Assembly (NCBI GenBank): GCA_026122225.1
Contig: JANEZZ010002702.1
Span: 124,001-188,000, forward strand
Source: Heloderma charlesbogerti
Lineage: Eukaryota; Chordata; Lepidosauria; Squamata; Helodermatidae
DNA length: 64,000 nucleotides
Direction: 5' to 3'
The notes under the pieces were generated by a model. That model made no database searches. It was not told where the DNA came from and saw only the letters and a program-made list of their open reading frames with translations. The position numbers and the translations under genes are program-made. Shown in pieces: positions 1-9,928 of this stretch (the stretch's first letter is position 1; each line of letters starts with the position of its first letter).

Positions 1-1440
1 AAATCTCCAGGGCCAGATGAACTGCATCCTAGAGTAATAAAGGAACTGGCAGAAGAACTCTGAGAACCGCTGTCTATTCTCTTTGAGAAATCATGGAGGA
101 CGGGGGAAGTGCCAGATGACTGGAGGAGGGCTAATGTTGTCCCTATCTTCAAAAAGGGTAAAAAGGAGGAACCTGGGAACTACAGACCAGTCAGTCTGAC
201 ATCACTCCCTGGGAAAATTCTGGAGCAGATGATAAAGGAATCCATCTGGAAGCACCTTGAAAACAATGCAGTGATTACTCAAAGCCAACATGGATTTGTC
301 AAAAACAAGTCCTGCCAGATGAATCTGATCTCATTTTTTTATCAAGTCCCTTGTGAACCATGGGAATGCTGTAGACATAATATACCCTGACTTCAGGAAA
401 GCTTTCGACAAAGTGCCCCATGATATCCTGATGAGCAAATGAGCTCTAAGTGGACTACATGAAACAACGATCCGGTGGATCCACAGTTGGCTACAGAATC
501 GGACTCAAAGAGTGCGTATCAATGGGATCTTCTCAAACTGGCTAAAGGTAACGAGTAGGGTACCACAAGGCTCAGTCATTGGCCCAGTGCTCTTCAACTT
601 TTTTATTAATGACATCGAGGAGGAGGAGGTGCAGGGAATGCTGATCAAATCTGCAGATGACACAAAATTGGGCAGGATAGCTAATACCTTGGAAGAGGAA
701 GACAGAAACAGAATTCAAAGTGGTCTTGATAGACTGGAGCTGAAAACAACTGTTCGGCTAAAAACAACACAATGAAATTTAATAGGGATAAATACCAAGT
801 TCTGCATCTAGGAAAAAGAAACCAAATGCACAGTTACACAGATGGGGGTTATGTGGCTCAACAACACTACAAGCGAGAACGATCTTGGCATTGTTGTCGA
901 TCACAAGCTGAATATGAGCCAACAATGTGATGTGGCCGCAAAAAAAGCAAATGCTCTTTGGGCTGCATTAATAGAAGCATAGCTTCCAAATCCCGGGAAG
1001 TACTAGTTCCCCTCTACTCAGCACTGGTTTGGCCTCATCTGGAGTCCTGTCCTGTGTCCAGTTCTGGGCACCGCACGTTAAGAAGGATGCAGACAAGCTG
1101 GAGGGGGTTCTGAGGAGGGCAACAAAGATGATCAGGGGCCTGGAAACAAAGCCCTATGAGGAGAGACTGAAAGAACTGGGAGTGTTTAGCCTTGAGAAGA
1201 GAAGACTGAGGGGAGATATGATAGTGCTCTTCAAGTACTTGAAAGGTTGTCACAGAGAGGAAGGCCAGGATCTCTTCTCGGTCATGCCAGAATGCAGGAC
1301 ACGGAATAATGGACTCAAGTTACATGAAGCCAGATTCCGGCTGAACATCGGGAAAAACTTCCTGACTGTTAGAGCAATATGACAATGGAACCAATTACCT
1401 AGGGAGGTGATGGGCTCTCCCACACTGGAGGCATTCAAGA
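1..1440 (+). pseudogene. CR1 reverse transcriptase remnant
   Basis: The frames translate to the CR1 RT fingers and palm: KSPGPDELHPRVIKEL at the start, FKKGKKEEPGNYRPVSLTS from about 150, VPQGSVIGPVLFN near 560-600, and the catalytic box near 650, which reads SADD instead of the usual FADD. The C-terminal thumb region ([21 protein letters not shown]) lies at about 1155-1220. A TGA interrupts the frame at 61-63 and there are several frameshifts, for example near 330-400 and 770-850. No active protein can be made. Identification of the family is secure; the length of the original protein cannot be judged because the 5' part is cut off. Confidence 0.93.
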
Positions 1441-1550
1441 TGAGGCTAGACAGGCATCTCTGCTCTGAGTTGGATTCCTGGATTGAGCAGGGAGTTGGAC
1501 TCGATGGTCTTATAGGCCCCTTACAACCCTACTATTCTATGATTCTGTGA
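1..1550 (+). mobile_element. CR1 LINE, 5'-truncated copy running in from the window edge
   Basis: CR1 is a non-LTR retrotransposon. This copy enters the window inside the RT coding region and ends in a CR1-type 3' UTR: the phrase 'gagcagggagttggactcgatgg' is followed by a short ATTCTATGATTCTGTGA tail, after which unrelated (CAT)n DNA begins. The same 3' UTR recurs on the minus strand near 6.6, 30.5, 41.6 and 42.9 kb, so this subfamily is the main LINE of the window. The true 5' end lies outside the window. Confidence 0.93.
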
Positions 1551-1639
1551 ACATCATCATCATCATAGCTTGTATAATCAAAAATTAAGTTTCAAACAGC
1601 TATGTAACTTTAGATTACAAATTACAGTTAAATTTCAAT

Positions 1640-1895
1640 TTAGATTGTAAGCTTCTAGGGGCAGAGACCTGACTGTTTTGCTTATGATTGTCTGTAAAGT
1701 ACCAGATATATTGTGATTTTGTGAACACCAAAGCCTGCATCTTCCGGAAGCAGCTGATGACATATTTTATTCAAACTGTCTTTTCGTGACCCGCAACAGG
1801 GAAAGATAAAGTAGATTGATTAGCATATTGTTATCAGCCCTGGGCCTTTGGGATAAAGTAGATATACATCCAATCAATTAATTAAATAAATAATA
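1640..1895 (+). repeat. Probable old LINE 3'-end fragment
   Basis: The stretch contains 'agattgtaagcttctagggg', a phrase typical of old CR1/L3-type 3' ends in amniotes, and finishes in an A/T-rich tail, AATTAAATAAATAA, after 'ctgggcctttgggataaag'. No coding sequence remains. The assignment rests only on these phrases. Confidence 0.4.
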
Positions 1896-2176
1896 CATCG
1901 AATATGGACAACAGTGACGATGTATTTTTTTCTACCTCAGATAAAATAGTCACCCTATCATATGGATAGAATAAAGCCTTATGGCCATGGGGCTTACTCT
2001 CAGGTAAGCGCAAAACAGATATATGAAGGAAATAGTGTGTGTGTGTAAGAGAGGGAGAAGAAGAGAAAAGCTGCTTTACTTAACAAATTTATTTAAAGGT
2101 CATCAGGGTTGCTGGTAATGTGCACTTTAGACCCTCACCCTCTGCAGGGACAGCCAAGAAGAAACGCAGCAGGCTG

Positions 2177-2324
2177 CAGCCTTCCCCAACCTGGTACCCT
2201 CCATATTTGCTGGACAACAACTCCCATCAGCTCCAGGTACCATATTGGCTATGCTGGCTGGGATGGGGGGATGATAGGATTTGCAGTCCAACACATCTGG
2301 AGGGCACAAAGTTGGGAAAGGCTG
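2177..2324. repeat. Fold-back repeat (MITE-like)
   Basis: The left arm begins CAGCCTTCCCCAACCTGG and the right arm ends GTTGGGAAAGGCTG. Inside them CCCTCCATATTTGCTGGAC pairs imperfectly with GTCCAACACATCTGGAGGG. The arms close on a short centre near 2240-2260. This is the layout of a miniature inverted-repeat element; the phrase 'ctacaactcccatca', here degenerate, is familiar from squamate genomes. No target duplication is obvious. Confidence 0.7.
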
Positions 2325-2354
2325 GGTGAGAGATGCAATGGAGAACCTCGCTGA

Positions 2355-2845
2355 GGTTAGCGAGGGATGCTAAAAACAACAAAAAGGCTTTCTTCAGCTA
2401 CGTGCATAGTAAAAGACAGAGGAAATAAATGGTTGTTCATCCTATTAAATGGCAAAACGATAACAGATGACAAAGAAAAGGCAGAGGTGCTCAATTCCTA
2501 CTTTGGCTCAGTCTTCTCCCAAAAGAGGGTCTATGAGCCCCCTGGCAAAAGCGAAGTGCAGGCTGAAGGGGCAGGATTGCAGCTTGAGATTGATAGGCAT
2601 ATGGTCAAGGAACATCTAATTACTTTGAATGAGTTCAAATCTCCAGGGCCAGATGAACTGCATCCTAGAGTAATAAAGGAACTGGCAGAAGAACTCTCAG
2701 AACCACTGTCTATTCTCTTTGAGAAATCATGGAGGACGGGGGAAGTGCCAGTTGACTGGAGGAGGGCTAATGTTGTTCCTGTCTTCAAAAAGGGTAAAAA
2801 GGAGGAACCTGGGAACTATGGACCAGTCAGTCTGACACCAATCCC
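2355..2845 (+). mobile_element. CR1 LINE fragment, 5' of a palindrome-rich insertion
   Basis: This segment aligns with the CR1 copy at 40.0-40.5 kb, sharing 'aaaaggctttcttcag' and following sequence through 'cagtcagtctgacacc'. It stops where a TAGGGATG element begins. CR1 sequence resumes at 3206, but about 500 bp further along the CR1 map, so part of the CR1 was lost. Confidence 0.9.
2367..2845 (+). pseudogene. CR1 RT N-terminal part
   Basis: One open frame of about 160 codons covers the region joining the CR1 endonuclease and RT. It includes NSYFGSVFSQKRVYEPPGKS, then EFKSPGPDELHPRVIKELAE, then RRANVVPVFKKGKKEEPGNY. The last residues before the insertion (PVSLTPIP) correspond to CR1 PVSLTSIP. 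The frame then runs into the inserted element and gains about 15 unrelated residues. Neither the endonuclease nor the catalytic RT box is present in this piece. Confidence 0.88.
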
Positions 2846-3205
2846 TAGGGATGGCGGAGAATTTCTCCACGAATCTCGGGGAGGCTGAATGCCAACGCAT
2901 TCGGCCCCTCGAAATTGGCGGTGAAATTCTCCGCCCCCCGCCCCCCCTGGGATGGGACTTACCTCCCTCGAATATCCCTCTCGGCGGCGGGTCCTGGTGG
3001 CGGTTCGGCGGCAGTTCGGCGGGGTGGGGTCGGGGGCCAGTCTTCCGACCGGCTGCCGCCACCGCCATTACAAAGTGAATGTAAAAAAAAACAAACCACA
3101 CACGTGATAGGCTACGTAACGATTTACGTAGCCTATCACGGCTAGATTTCCAAAGTCAGCCGTGATAGGCTACGTAAATAGTTACGTAGCCTATCACGGG
3201 TGACT
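2846..3205 (+). mobile_element. Palindrome-rich hAT-type element, right end missing
   Basis: The left end TAGGGATGGCGGAGAAT is the B-type terminus of the family described at 9004. It is followed by the terminal hairpin (GAATGCC/GCATTCGGCC) and a GC-rich arm. Two palindromes of the GATAGGCTACGTAA class lie at 3104-3139 and 3160-3199. No CATCCCTA terminus is found; CR1 sequence resumes directly after the second palindrome. The copy is therefore truncated at its right side, together with part of the host CR1. Confidence 0.78.
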
Positions 3206-3320
3206 TTGAAAAAGGAACCAAATGCACAGTTACAAGATGGGATACATGGCTCAACAACACTACAAGTGAGAAGGATCTTGGAATTGTTGTAGATCACAAG
3301 CTGAATGTGAGCCAACAACA
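3206..3320 (+). mobile_element. CR1 LINE fragment, 3' side of the insertion
   Basis: The sequence 'aaccaaatgcacagttacaa' and what follows match the CR1 segment near 820-930, whose product reads SEKDLGIVVDHKLN. The match is lost after 'gagccaacaac'. It is the continuation of the CR1 copy at 2355, displaced by the insertion and a deletion. Confidence 0.85.
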
Positions 3321-3499
3321 AGAAGACAATCTGAAAATATGGAATACGAAGGGGGAAATTATGCTCTTTCAAGATTTACCATAGAAACATTGTAAAGAAG
3401 GAAGTCTTTTTGCTGTCATACCAAGCAACGATTTGGGATTTCTCTTCCAAATCATCATAATGCAAGATGATGTGATTCATGGAAAACAACACACAGTGA

Positions 3500-3715
3500 A
3501 GTACAAAAGTAATAATAATCTTAGCACTCTTTAATTGTGACTTTAAAGATGAAGAAATAGGCTCCGATGAGGAAGAAGAAAATGAGATCAGAGCTGAAGA
3601 ATCTCAAGGGTTGGTCACAGCATTTGAAGATCAAAAGAAAACTCCTAGAAAGAAGAGGCACCCACATTGGACAATGGCAAAGACCATCAATTCCACTTTA
3701 CTGAATACGGTATAA
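3500..3715 (+). other. Open frame of unknown origin, acidic then basic
   Basis: A 72-codon frame lies between an in-frame TGA and a TAA. It has no ATG at its start. Its middle is acidic (KDEEIGSDEEEENEIRAEE) and is followed by a basic run (KKTPRKKRHPHW). The composition resembles a nuclear-protein or transposase linker more than random A-rich DNA, but no family is recognised. It could equally be chance in purine-rich sequence. Confidence 0.2.
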
Positions 3716-3794
3716 AGCAGGGGAGGAGAACCTCTGGTGCACAGGTCTAACACAGTCAGCAGAGGTTCCCCATCAGTGGGTCCTACATCTGAGT

Positions 3795-3895
3795 AGACAT
3801 GTATAGGATTGTGCTGTTAAGCTGCAATCTTATTCACACTTACCTGGGAGTGAGTCCACTGAATTCAGTGGGGCCTATTTCTCAGTAGACACACG
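3795..3895. repeat. Squamate dispersed repeat (GAGTAGACATG type)
   Basis: The stretch carries GAGTAGACATGTATAGGATT, then 'tgcaatcttattcacactta' and 'attcagtggggcctatttct', then CAGTAGACAC. These phrases recur at 12.2-12.4, 51.36-51.42 and 63.94-63.99 kb. It is a short non-coding interspersed repeat; its class is not evident from this copy. Confidence 0.6.
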
Positions 3896-4034
3896 TTTGT
3901 TTGTTTTGTTCCTCTTAAAGATTACACAGTAGATGGAAATTATTAATAAAAATAAAGAAAGACCTTGGATTCAAATGGCATATATGAAAACTACAGTAAA
4001 TATAGTGCATGGCATATCCTTTCTAATACATTAA

Positions 4035-4168
4035 GGGCACAATCCTATGCATGTTTAGACAGAAAAAAGTCCTACAGCTCCAAGCATTCCTCAGCCAACA
4101 TGGCTGGCTGGGGAATGCTGGGAGTTGTAGGACTTTTTTCTATCTAAATGTGCATAGGATTGTGCCCC
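4035..4168. repeat. Fold-back element with near-perfect arms
   Basis: GGGCACAATCCTATGCAT at the left pairs with the right end ATGTGCATAGGATTGTGCCC. The arms continue inward through AAAAAGTCCTACAGCTCC against GGGAGTTGTAGGACTTTTTT, leaving a loop around 'ccaacatggctggctgggg'. Flanking TTAA on the left and AAATTAA on the right could be a target duplication. The arms are well preserved, which suggests a relatively young MITE. It could extrude as a cruciform or give a hairpin RNA if transcribed. Confidence 0.85.
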
Positions 4169-4169
4169 A

Positions 4170-6390
4170 AATTAAATAAATGAACAGACATGATTGAGAA
4201 CCTCTTTCTGCATCTCGTGTTATCCATTTAGGAAAAAATGTATAAAAAACTATCTTCCCCATCCCAGTCTCAAGACATATATATACATAATACATAATCT
4301 GCAAACCCTAAGACAGGAAGGCAAATAAAAGAACAATTGGGAGATGTCAACATATAACATGCCCCTTCCACATAAACTGATAGATTTTAGTACTAATCAA
4401 TGGTCAAGAACCAAGCATGCATTTTGAGAATGTAATACTTTATCCAAAACTTAAATGAATGGTTTCAAAAATTTATTAAGTATTAACAGTAGAATCAGTA
4501 AGAAAACTAAACTGTCTTAAAGAAGTCGGGGGTGGCTGGAGGGGAGATATTGGAGAAAACATTGTTTTGAAGCATTGGGAAACTATTTGGAAGAATCAGC
4601 CATTCAGATTGGTGTCAGCCAACATAAGTGAAAATGTGTTGAAAACTATCCACAGATAGTACTTATCACCAGTAGTACTTTTAACAATACCCATATTCAG
4701 GGAATAGAGCATTCAAGCAGAGGGAATGCTCTAGCCCTGCCCCCTTCCTCACGTGTTTCTGTCACCCTGTACTGTTCGGAGGGCAACAGTCTGAAGAGGG
4801 GAGCCCCCTCATGCGAGCCAGAATGCTGGAAAAGCCATACCCCCTGCTCACAGGGATGTGAGAGCATACAAGAGGATACATGGATACAAGAGGCTTTCCT
4901 CTTCAGAGTGTTGTACTCCACAAGTTAGAGCTGTGTACAAATGGCCTCTCAAAATTCACCAGGCTATTTGTGGGCAGAGAAACTGGGGAACAATTTTGCC
5001 GAATTTCTCCTGGGGGGGAGAAATTTTCCAACAGTTTCTCACAGACAGGGCTCACTGTTGGCGGGGGTTGTAGCACAGGGTTTTTTTCTTTTTTCCTAAG
5101 GGTTTGTGGTTGATTGCACTGCTTCTGCTAGTGGCAACAGCATCAACTACGTTGAGGCTTCCACTTTTCTGAGGGAGAATTTTTAATTTCTTTTGGTTTT
5201 TGAGGTGCGAGGTAGCTAATCACTGCAAGGTGGCTGAGGGTGTTGTGTATGTTTTCTCTGTTACACATCTTTCCATTGCTCTGCAGCCTCCCAGGCCACC
5301 TGCTGTTCCTGAACTGGAAAAGCCCCATGGGATGAATTACCTCATGATGTCTTCCTCATGGTTGCTTTAACTGAAGTGCGGGAAGCTGAGGAGGCTACAG
5401 GCTGCCACAGATATTATTGTACAGTGAATCTCTGTACACTCCATGGCCATCTCATAAGTAAATTAAGCTCCATGGCCATCTCATAAGTAAAGTAAGCACA
5501 AAAACTTCAAACCCAACCCATGAGGATTTCTCCGAAATTTATTCTCCTTTGAATTTCTTTTCAAAAGCAGTTTATTTTCTATCAGATTGAATGAGAATGG
5601 TCAAAAAAATGTGGATAAAAGTTAAGAACAGCATGACCACAAGTACAGGGTGACAGAAACAAGCCAGGAGGGGGGCAAGGTGAGACTACAGCGCTCCTTC
5701 TCCTCACATGTTTACTTCCTACACAGGTTTAATGCCTGAATAGGGATATTGTTATTGGTGGTGAGAGTGGTGGGAAATGGGATTATTTTTCCACATGTGG
5801 TGGGAGTGTGGGAGTGTAAAGTTATAAAAAAAGCTCTGGATAAAGATCTATAATGAATGTAGTAAAATACTTAATCATACCATATACTGTGAATCAAATC
5901 ATGTATTGTTGCTAATCTTTGATGGGCCAAACAAAGATGTACCACACAGGGAGGTTTTTACTTTCTAAGAGTGGCAGTCAGACAAATTATAGCCATGTGT
6001 TGGAAATCAAACACAGCAACCTTGGTGGAACATTGGCACAACCTTATTTGGAGCACTGCATTAGTAGAGAAACTGACTAAACAATTTAAATCAGCAAGAG
6101 GAAATAAAGATGTTGGCAACTTTATAGAAACATGTTACTGTTTTATTACATCCAGAAATAGAAGAGACTAAACTATAAACTACCCAAGACCCATGGAACA
6201 TTAGGGAAAGGCTCATAGAATAATGCTGACTCTTAATTAACTTATTTCAGTGTTACTATATGACAAATCTACCACTGACCTAAATGAAATAGATTGTTGA
6301 TAAACTCCATTATATTTTGTTCTTTTTAAAATTGTTGTTGTGGTTGTAATTAATTTCTTTGGAAAAAATAATGAAAATATTAAACAAAAA
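4170..6390. other. No gene recognised
   Basis: AT-rich DNA with short open frames but no recognisable domain. Two details stand out. The sequence TTTCTGTCACCCTGTAC near 4755-4771 recurs inverted near 5643-5660 within longer, weaker inverted similarity, as if two opposed copies of one short repeat flank about 0.87 kb. A 29-bp tandem duplication is listed separately. Confidence 0.6.
5439..5496 (+). repeat. 29-bp tandem duplication, two copies
   Basis: The unit CTCCATGGCCATCTCATAAG plus nine further bases occurs twice head to tail. The copies differ by one base (AAATTAAG against AAAGTAAG). This is a recent local duplication with no coding implication. Confidence 0.95.
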
Positions 6391-6394
6391 CAAA

Positions 6395-6560
6395 GACCTT
6401 GATTTTAAATCCCCATTTGGCCATGAAGCTCATGTAGTCATATTTGGCCAGCCACTGCCTCTTAACCTAACCTACGTCACAGGAGTGTTGGGATGATAAA
6501 ATGTGAAAAGCCCCATGTATGCCACCCTGAGCGCCTTGAACTTGATAGATAAAAGAAAAG
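6395..6560 (+). mobile_element. tRNA-derived SINE, 5'-truncated
   Basis: The sequence 'tttaaatccccatttggcca' matches the region just after the B box of the reptilian tRNA-derived SINE also seen at 27.35 kb. The body follows (taacctaacctac, aggagtgttgggatgataaaatg) and then the 3' part, 'ccaccctgagcgccttg' and 'gatagataaaa'. The A box is missing, so the copy cannot be transcribed by Pol III. Confidence 0.7.
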
Positions 6561-6629
6561 GTGTTTCTATGGACTGGCAGCTAGGAGTTCCCAAAGGTGG
6601 TGATATGTTATTTTGTTATGGTAAGACCT

Positions 6630-8106
6630 AGAATCATAGAATCATAGAATAGTAGGGTTGGAAGGGGCCTACAAAGCCATCGAGTCCAACCCTCTGCTCA
6701 ATGCAGGAATCCAAGAGCATCCCTGATAGATGGCTGTCCAGCCTCGTCTTGAATGCCTCCAGTGTGGGAGAGCACACTACCTCCCTAGGTCATTGGTTCC
6801 ATTGTCATATTGCTCGAACAGTCAGGATGTTTTTCCTGATGTTCAGCCGGAATCTGGCTTCATGTAACTTGAGCCCATTATTCCGTGTCCTGCACTCTGA
6901 GATGATCAAGAAGAGATCCTGGCCTTCTTCTCTGTGACAACCTTTCAAGTACTTGAAGAGCACTATCATATCTCCCCTCAGTCTTCTCTTCCCAAGGCTA
7001 AACACTCCCAGTTCTTTCAGTCTCTCTTCATAGGGCTTTGTTTCCAGTCCTCTGACCATCTTTGTTGCCCTTCTCTGAACCCTCTCCAGTTTGTCTGCAT
7101 CCTTCTCAAAGTGTGGTGCCCAGAACTGCACACAGTACTCCAGTTGAGGCCTAACCAGTGCTGAGTAGAGGGGGACTAGTACTTCCCGGGATTTGGAAGC
7201 TATGCTCCTATTAATGCAGCCCAACATAGCATTTGCCTTTTTTGCAGCCACATCACATTGTTGGCTCATATTCAGCTTGTGATCGACAACAATTCCAAGA
7301 TCCTTTTTGCTTGTAGTGTTGTTGAGCCACGTATCCCCCATCTTGTAACTGTGCATTTGGTTTCTTTTTCCTAGGTGCAGAGCTTGGCATTTATCCCTAT
7401 TAAATTTCATTCTGTTGTTTTCTGCCCAGCGCTCCAGCCTATCCAGATCACTTTGAATTTTGTTTCTGTCTTCCAAAGTATTAGCTATCCCGCCCAATTT
7501 TGAAATTTGTCTGCAAATTGGATCAGCATTCCCTGTACCTCCTCCTCCAAGTCGTTAATACAAATGTTGAAGAGCACTGGGCCCAGGACTGAGCCCTGCA
7601 GTACCCCACTCGTTAACTCTCCCCAGTTTGAGAAGGTCCCATTGATAAGCACTCTTTGAGTCCAATTCTGTAGCCAACTCTGGATCCACCAGATCATTGT
7701 TTCATCTAGCCCACTTGAAGCTCATCAGGATATCATGGGGCACTTTGTCGAAAGCTTTGCTGAAGTCGAGGTATATGATGTCTACAGCATTCCCACGGTC
7801 CACAAGGGAGGTGACTTGATCAAAAAATGAGATCAGATTCATCTGGCAGGACTTGTTTTTGACAAATCCATGTTGGCTTCGAGTAATCACGGCATTGTTT
7901 TCAAGGTGCTTCCAGATGGATTGCTTTATCATCTGCTCCAGAATGTTCCCAGGGATTGATGTCAGACTGACTGGTCTGTAGTTCCCAGGTTCCTCCTTTT
8001 TACCCTTTTTGAAGATAGGGACAACATTAGCCCTCCTCCAGTCATCTGGCACTTCCCCTGTCCTCCATGATTTCTCAAAGAGAATAGACAGCGGTTCTGA
8101 GAGTTC
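6630..8106 (-). mobile_element. CR1 LINE, 5'-truncated, antisense
   Basis: The 3' end is at the left: repeated AATCATAG units, then 'agtagggttggaagg' and 'atcgagtccaaccc', which is the CR1 3' UTR read backwards. The body continues without large gaps to about 8106, where the match stops at the codons for ELSEPLSI. Upstream of that point the DNA is unrelated. 5' truncation of this kind is normal for target-primed LINE insertion. Confidence 0.93.
6805..8106 (-). pseudogene. CR1 reverse transcriptase remnant
   Basis: Read on the minus strand, three frames cover RT motifs in order: the N-terminal GEVPDDWRRANVVPIFKKGK, then YLDFSKAFDKVPHDIL (palm motif A with its aspartate), then VLGPVLFNICINDLEEEVQG, and finally the thumb up to the C-terminal NILTVRAI. 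The catalytic box is destroyed: where FADDTKLGG is expected near 7495-7520 the sequence reads FADK and then changes frame. The longest single frame, 230 codons at 6805-7497, starts just after this lesion. Confidence 0.92.
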
Positions 8107-8303
8107 AGAACCTCTCCTGAAGTAGTCAACAATGCTCCATTCAATGTATATATAAAGACAATGGGCAAGACAGCGGCAGCTGGTTCCCAGTGGCACTGGT
8201 GGGGTAGAGAGCAGAGCATGCAGAGCATCTCTACATACGTGCACATACCCCCAGACACACACATGCCAATCACTCACTCACACATACACACAATTCTCTC
8301 TTT

Positions 8304-8342
<39 letters not shown>

Positions 8343-8914
8343 CCGGCTTGTGTGCTACATGGTGGGAAGTGGGTTGCCCTCACCACACAGCACAGAAGCC
8401 AAGCAATCTGGACAGTGAGAAAGGGGCTGCTGGGCTTGCTCTCTTTCTCCCTGAGCAGCGTGCTGGCTTCTTTTTCCTTTTGGCATTTTCCCCCTCCCTT
8501 CCCTCCTCTGAGGAAGAGAGCAGAGAGGAAGCAATGCCAAGAGAGCTACCAGCCAAGAGTGCTGCTCTGCTGCTCAGAGTGCCCACAGCAGTGCCTACTG
8601 GAGAACAAAACAGCCTGGGTTCCTTCTTCCAGACTTCCATAGAGGCAGAGAGAACCTCAAATTCTTTATTTAAACTTTAAGAGGGAGTGTTTCTCCCAGT
8701 TGCTGTCCCTGGAAGACAGTCCCATTGCCTAATGTGACAGGGCATGATCAGCAGCCATGTGCAGTTCAGCAAAAAAAAAAAAAAAAGCTATTATCTCTCA
8801 TCAGAGATAAGAGTTTTTCCCTGCAGGGGAGGGGTGGGACCTGGGGAGGAAGTTACTGAGTCATTCAGTGCTGCTTACTTCTGAGGTTACTTCTGAGCAG
8901 ACATTCAGAGGCTT
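8107..8914. other. No gene recognised; contains microsatellite
   Basis: Several overlapping frames on both strands come from purine/pyrimidine-rich DNA and show no domain. A (TC)n-(CA)n microsatellite is listed separately, and an A16 run lies near 8772-8788, probably an old retroposon tail. Confidence 0.6.
8283..8343. repeat. (TC)n-(CA)n microsatellite
   Basis: A short interrupted run of CT dinucleotides (ctctctttctctctctctct) is followed by about eleven ACAC units. This is simple sequence. Confidence 0.97.
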
Positions 8915-9003
8915 GGGCTGTGTTTCCACCAGTGATTTACTCCAACCTGGCTGCGTGGTGAGCTCTCTGTGTTTCCATGATGTCATGGCCATTTAGCACC
9001 AGC

Positions 9004-9840
9004 TAGGGATGGCGGAGAATTCCACCACGGATTTCAGTAAGGCCAAATGCACTGGCACTCGGCCCCCTGAAACCCGTGGCAGAACGGCCTCCCACCCCCC
9101 GCCACCCCGCGGAATCCCCCTGGGACGAAGCTTACCTGGGGTGGAGGCGGCGGCTCCGGTGGCGGCAGCTGGTCTCTCGGCCGGCTGCTGCAGCTGCAAA
9201 TGGTGGCCGTCGTAGTGGCCACCATTTGCGTCCTTCCAGGCTGCCATGATAGGCTACATAAGTATTTATGTAGCCTATCACGGCAAACAGCAGGGGCGCA
9301 AACAGCAGCCACTACGCTGTTTGCGCCCCTGCTCTTTGCCGTGATAAGCTATGTAAGTATTTACGTAGCCTATCACGGAAGCCTGGAAGGACGCAAATAT
9401 TTACGTATTTTATACTATGTATAAAAAGTATTTATGTAGCCTATCACAATAAAGGTAGCCATGCAAATGGCGTAGCGGCCACCATTTGCATAGCTGCCTT
9501 TACCGTGATAGGCTACGTAAACACTTACCTAGCCTATCACAGCAAAGAGCAGGGGCGCAAACGGCGTAGCGACCGCCGTTTGCATCCCCGCTCTTTGCCA
9601 TGATAGGCTACATAAGTACGTACATAGCCTATCACGGAAGCCTGGAAGGATGCAAATGGCGGCCGCAGCAGCCCAGCTGTGGCCGGAACTCCAGCTGCGG
9701 CTGGCCCTGGCCGGCGGCTCCGCAGACCTGCTGCAGAGTGGAGCCAGCCGGGGAGGATTCCGGGGGGGGAGGGACGGAGCACCTCCCCCCCACCGCAGAT
9801 GCCCCAGTGCAGAACCAGGTAGGTGTTTCATACATCCCTA
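9004..9840. mobile_element. Palindrome-rich non-autonomous hAT element (B...A ends)
   Basis: The ends TAGGGATGG and CATACATCCCTA are flanked by a perfect 8-bp duplication, GCACCAGC, at 8996-9003 and 9841-9848. Short TAGGG termini with 8-bp duplications are diagnostic of hAT transposons. The interior has no frame for a transposase. It is a chain of palindromes: the GATAGGCTACGTAA class near 9244-9282, 9340-9378, 9505-9542 and 9598-9640, alternating with the GCAAATGGCG class. The paralogous empty region at 17.1 kb confirms that the segment is an insertion. Confidence 0.93.
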
Positions 9841-9928
9841 GCACCAGCCCCACATTTTATCGCAGAAAAACCGCTTCTTCTGAGACTGCTTATAGTCCGA
9901 CTTTTCCAGCTTACTTGGGCTCCATTAC

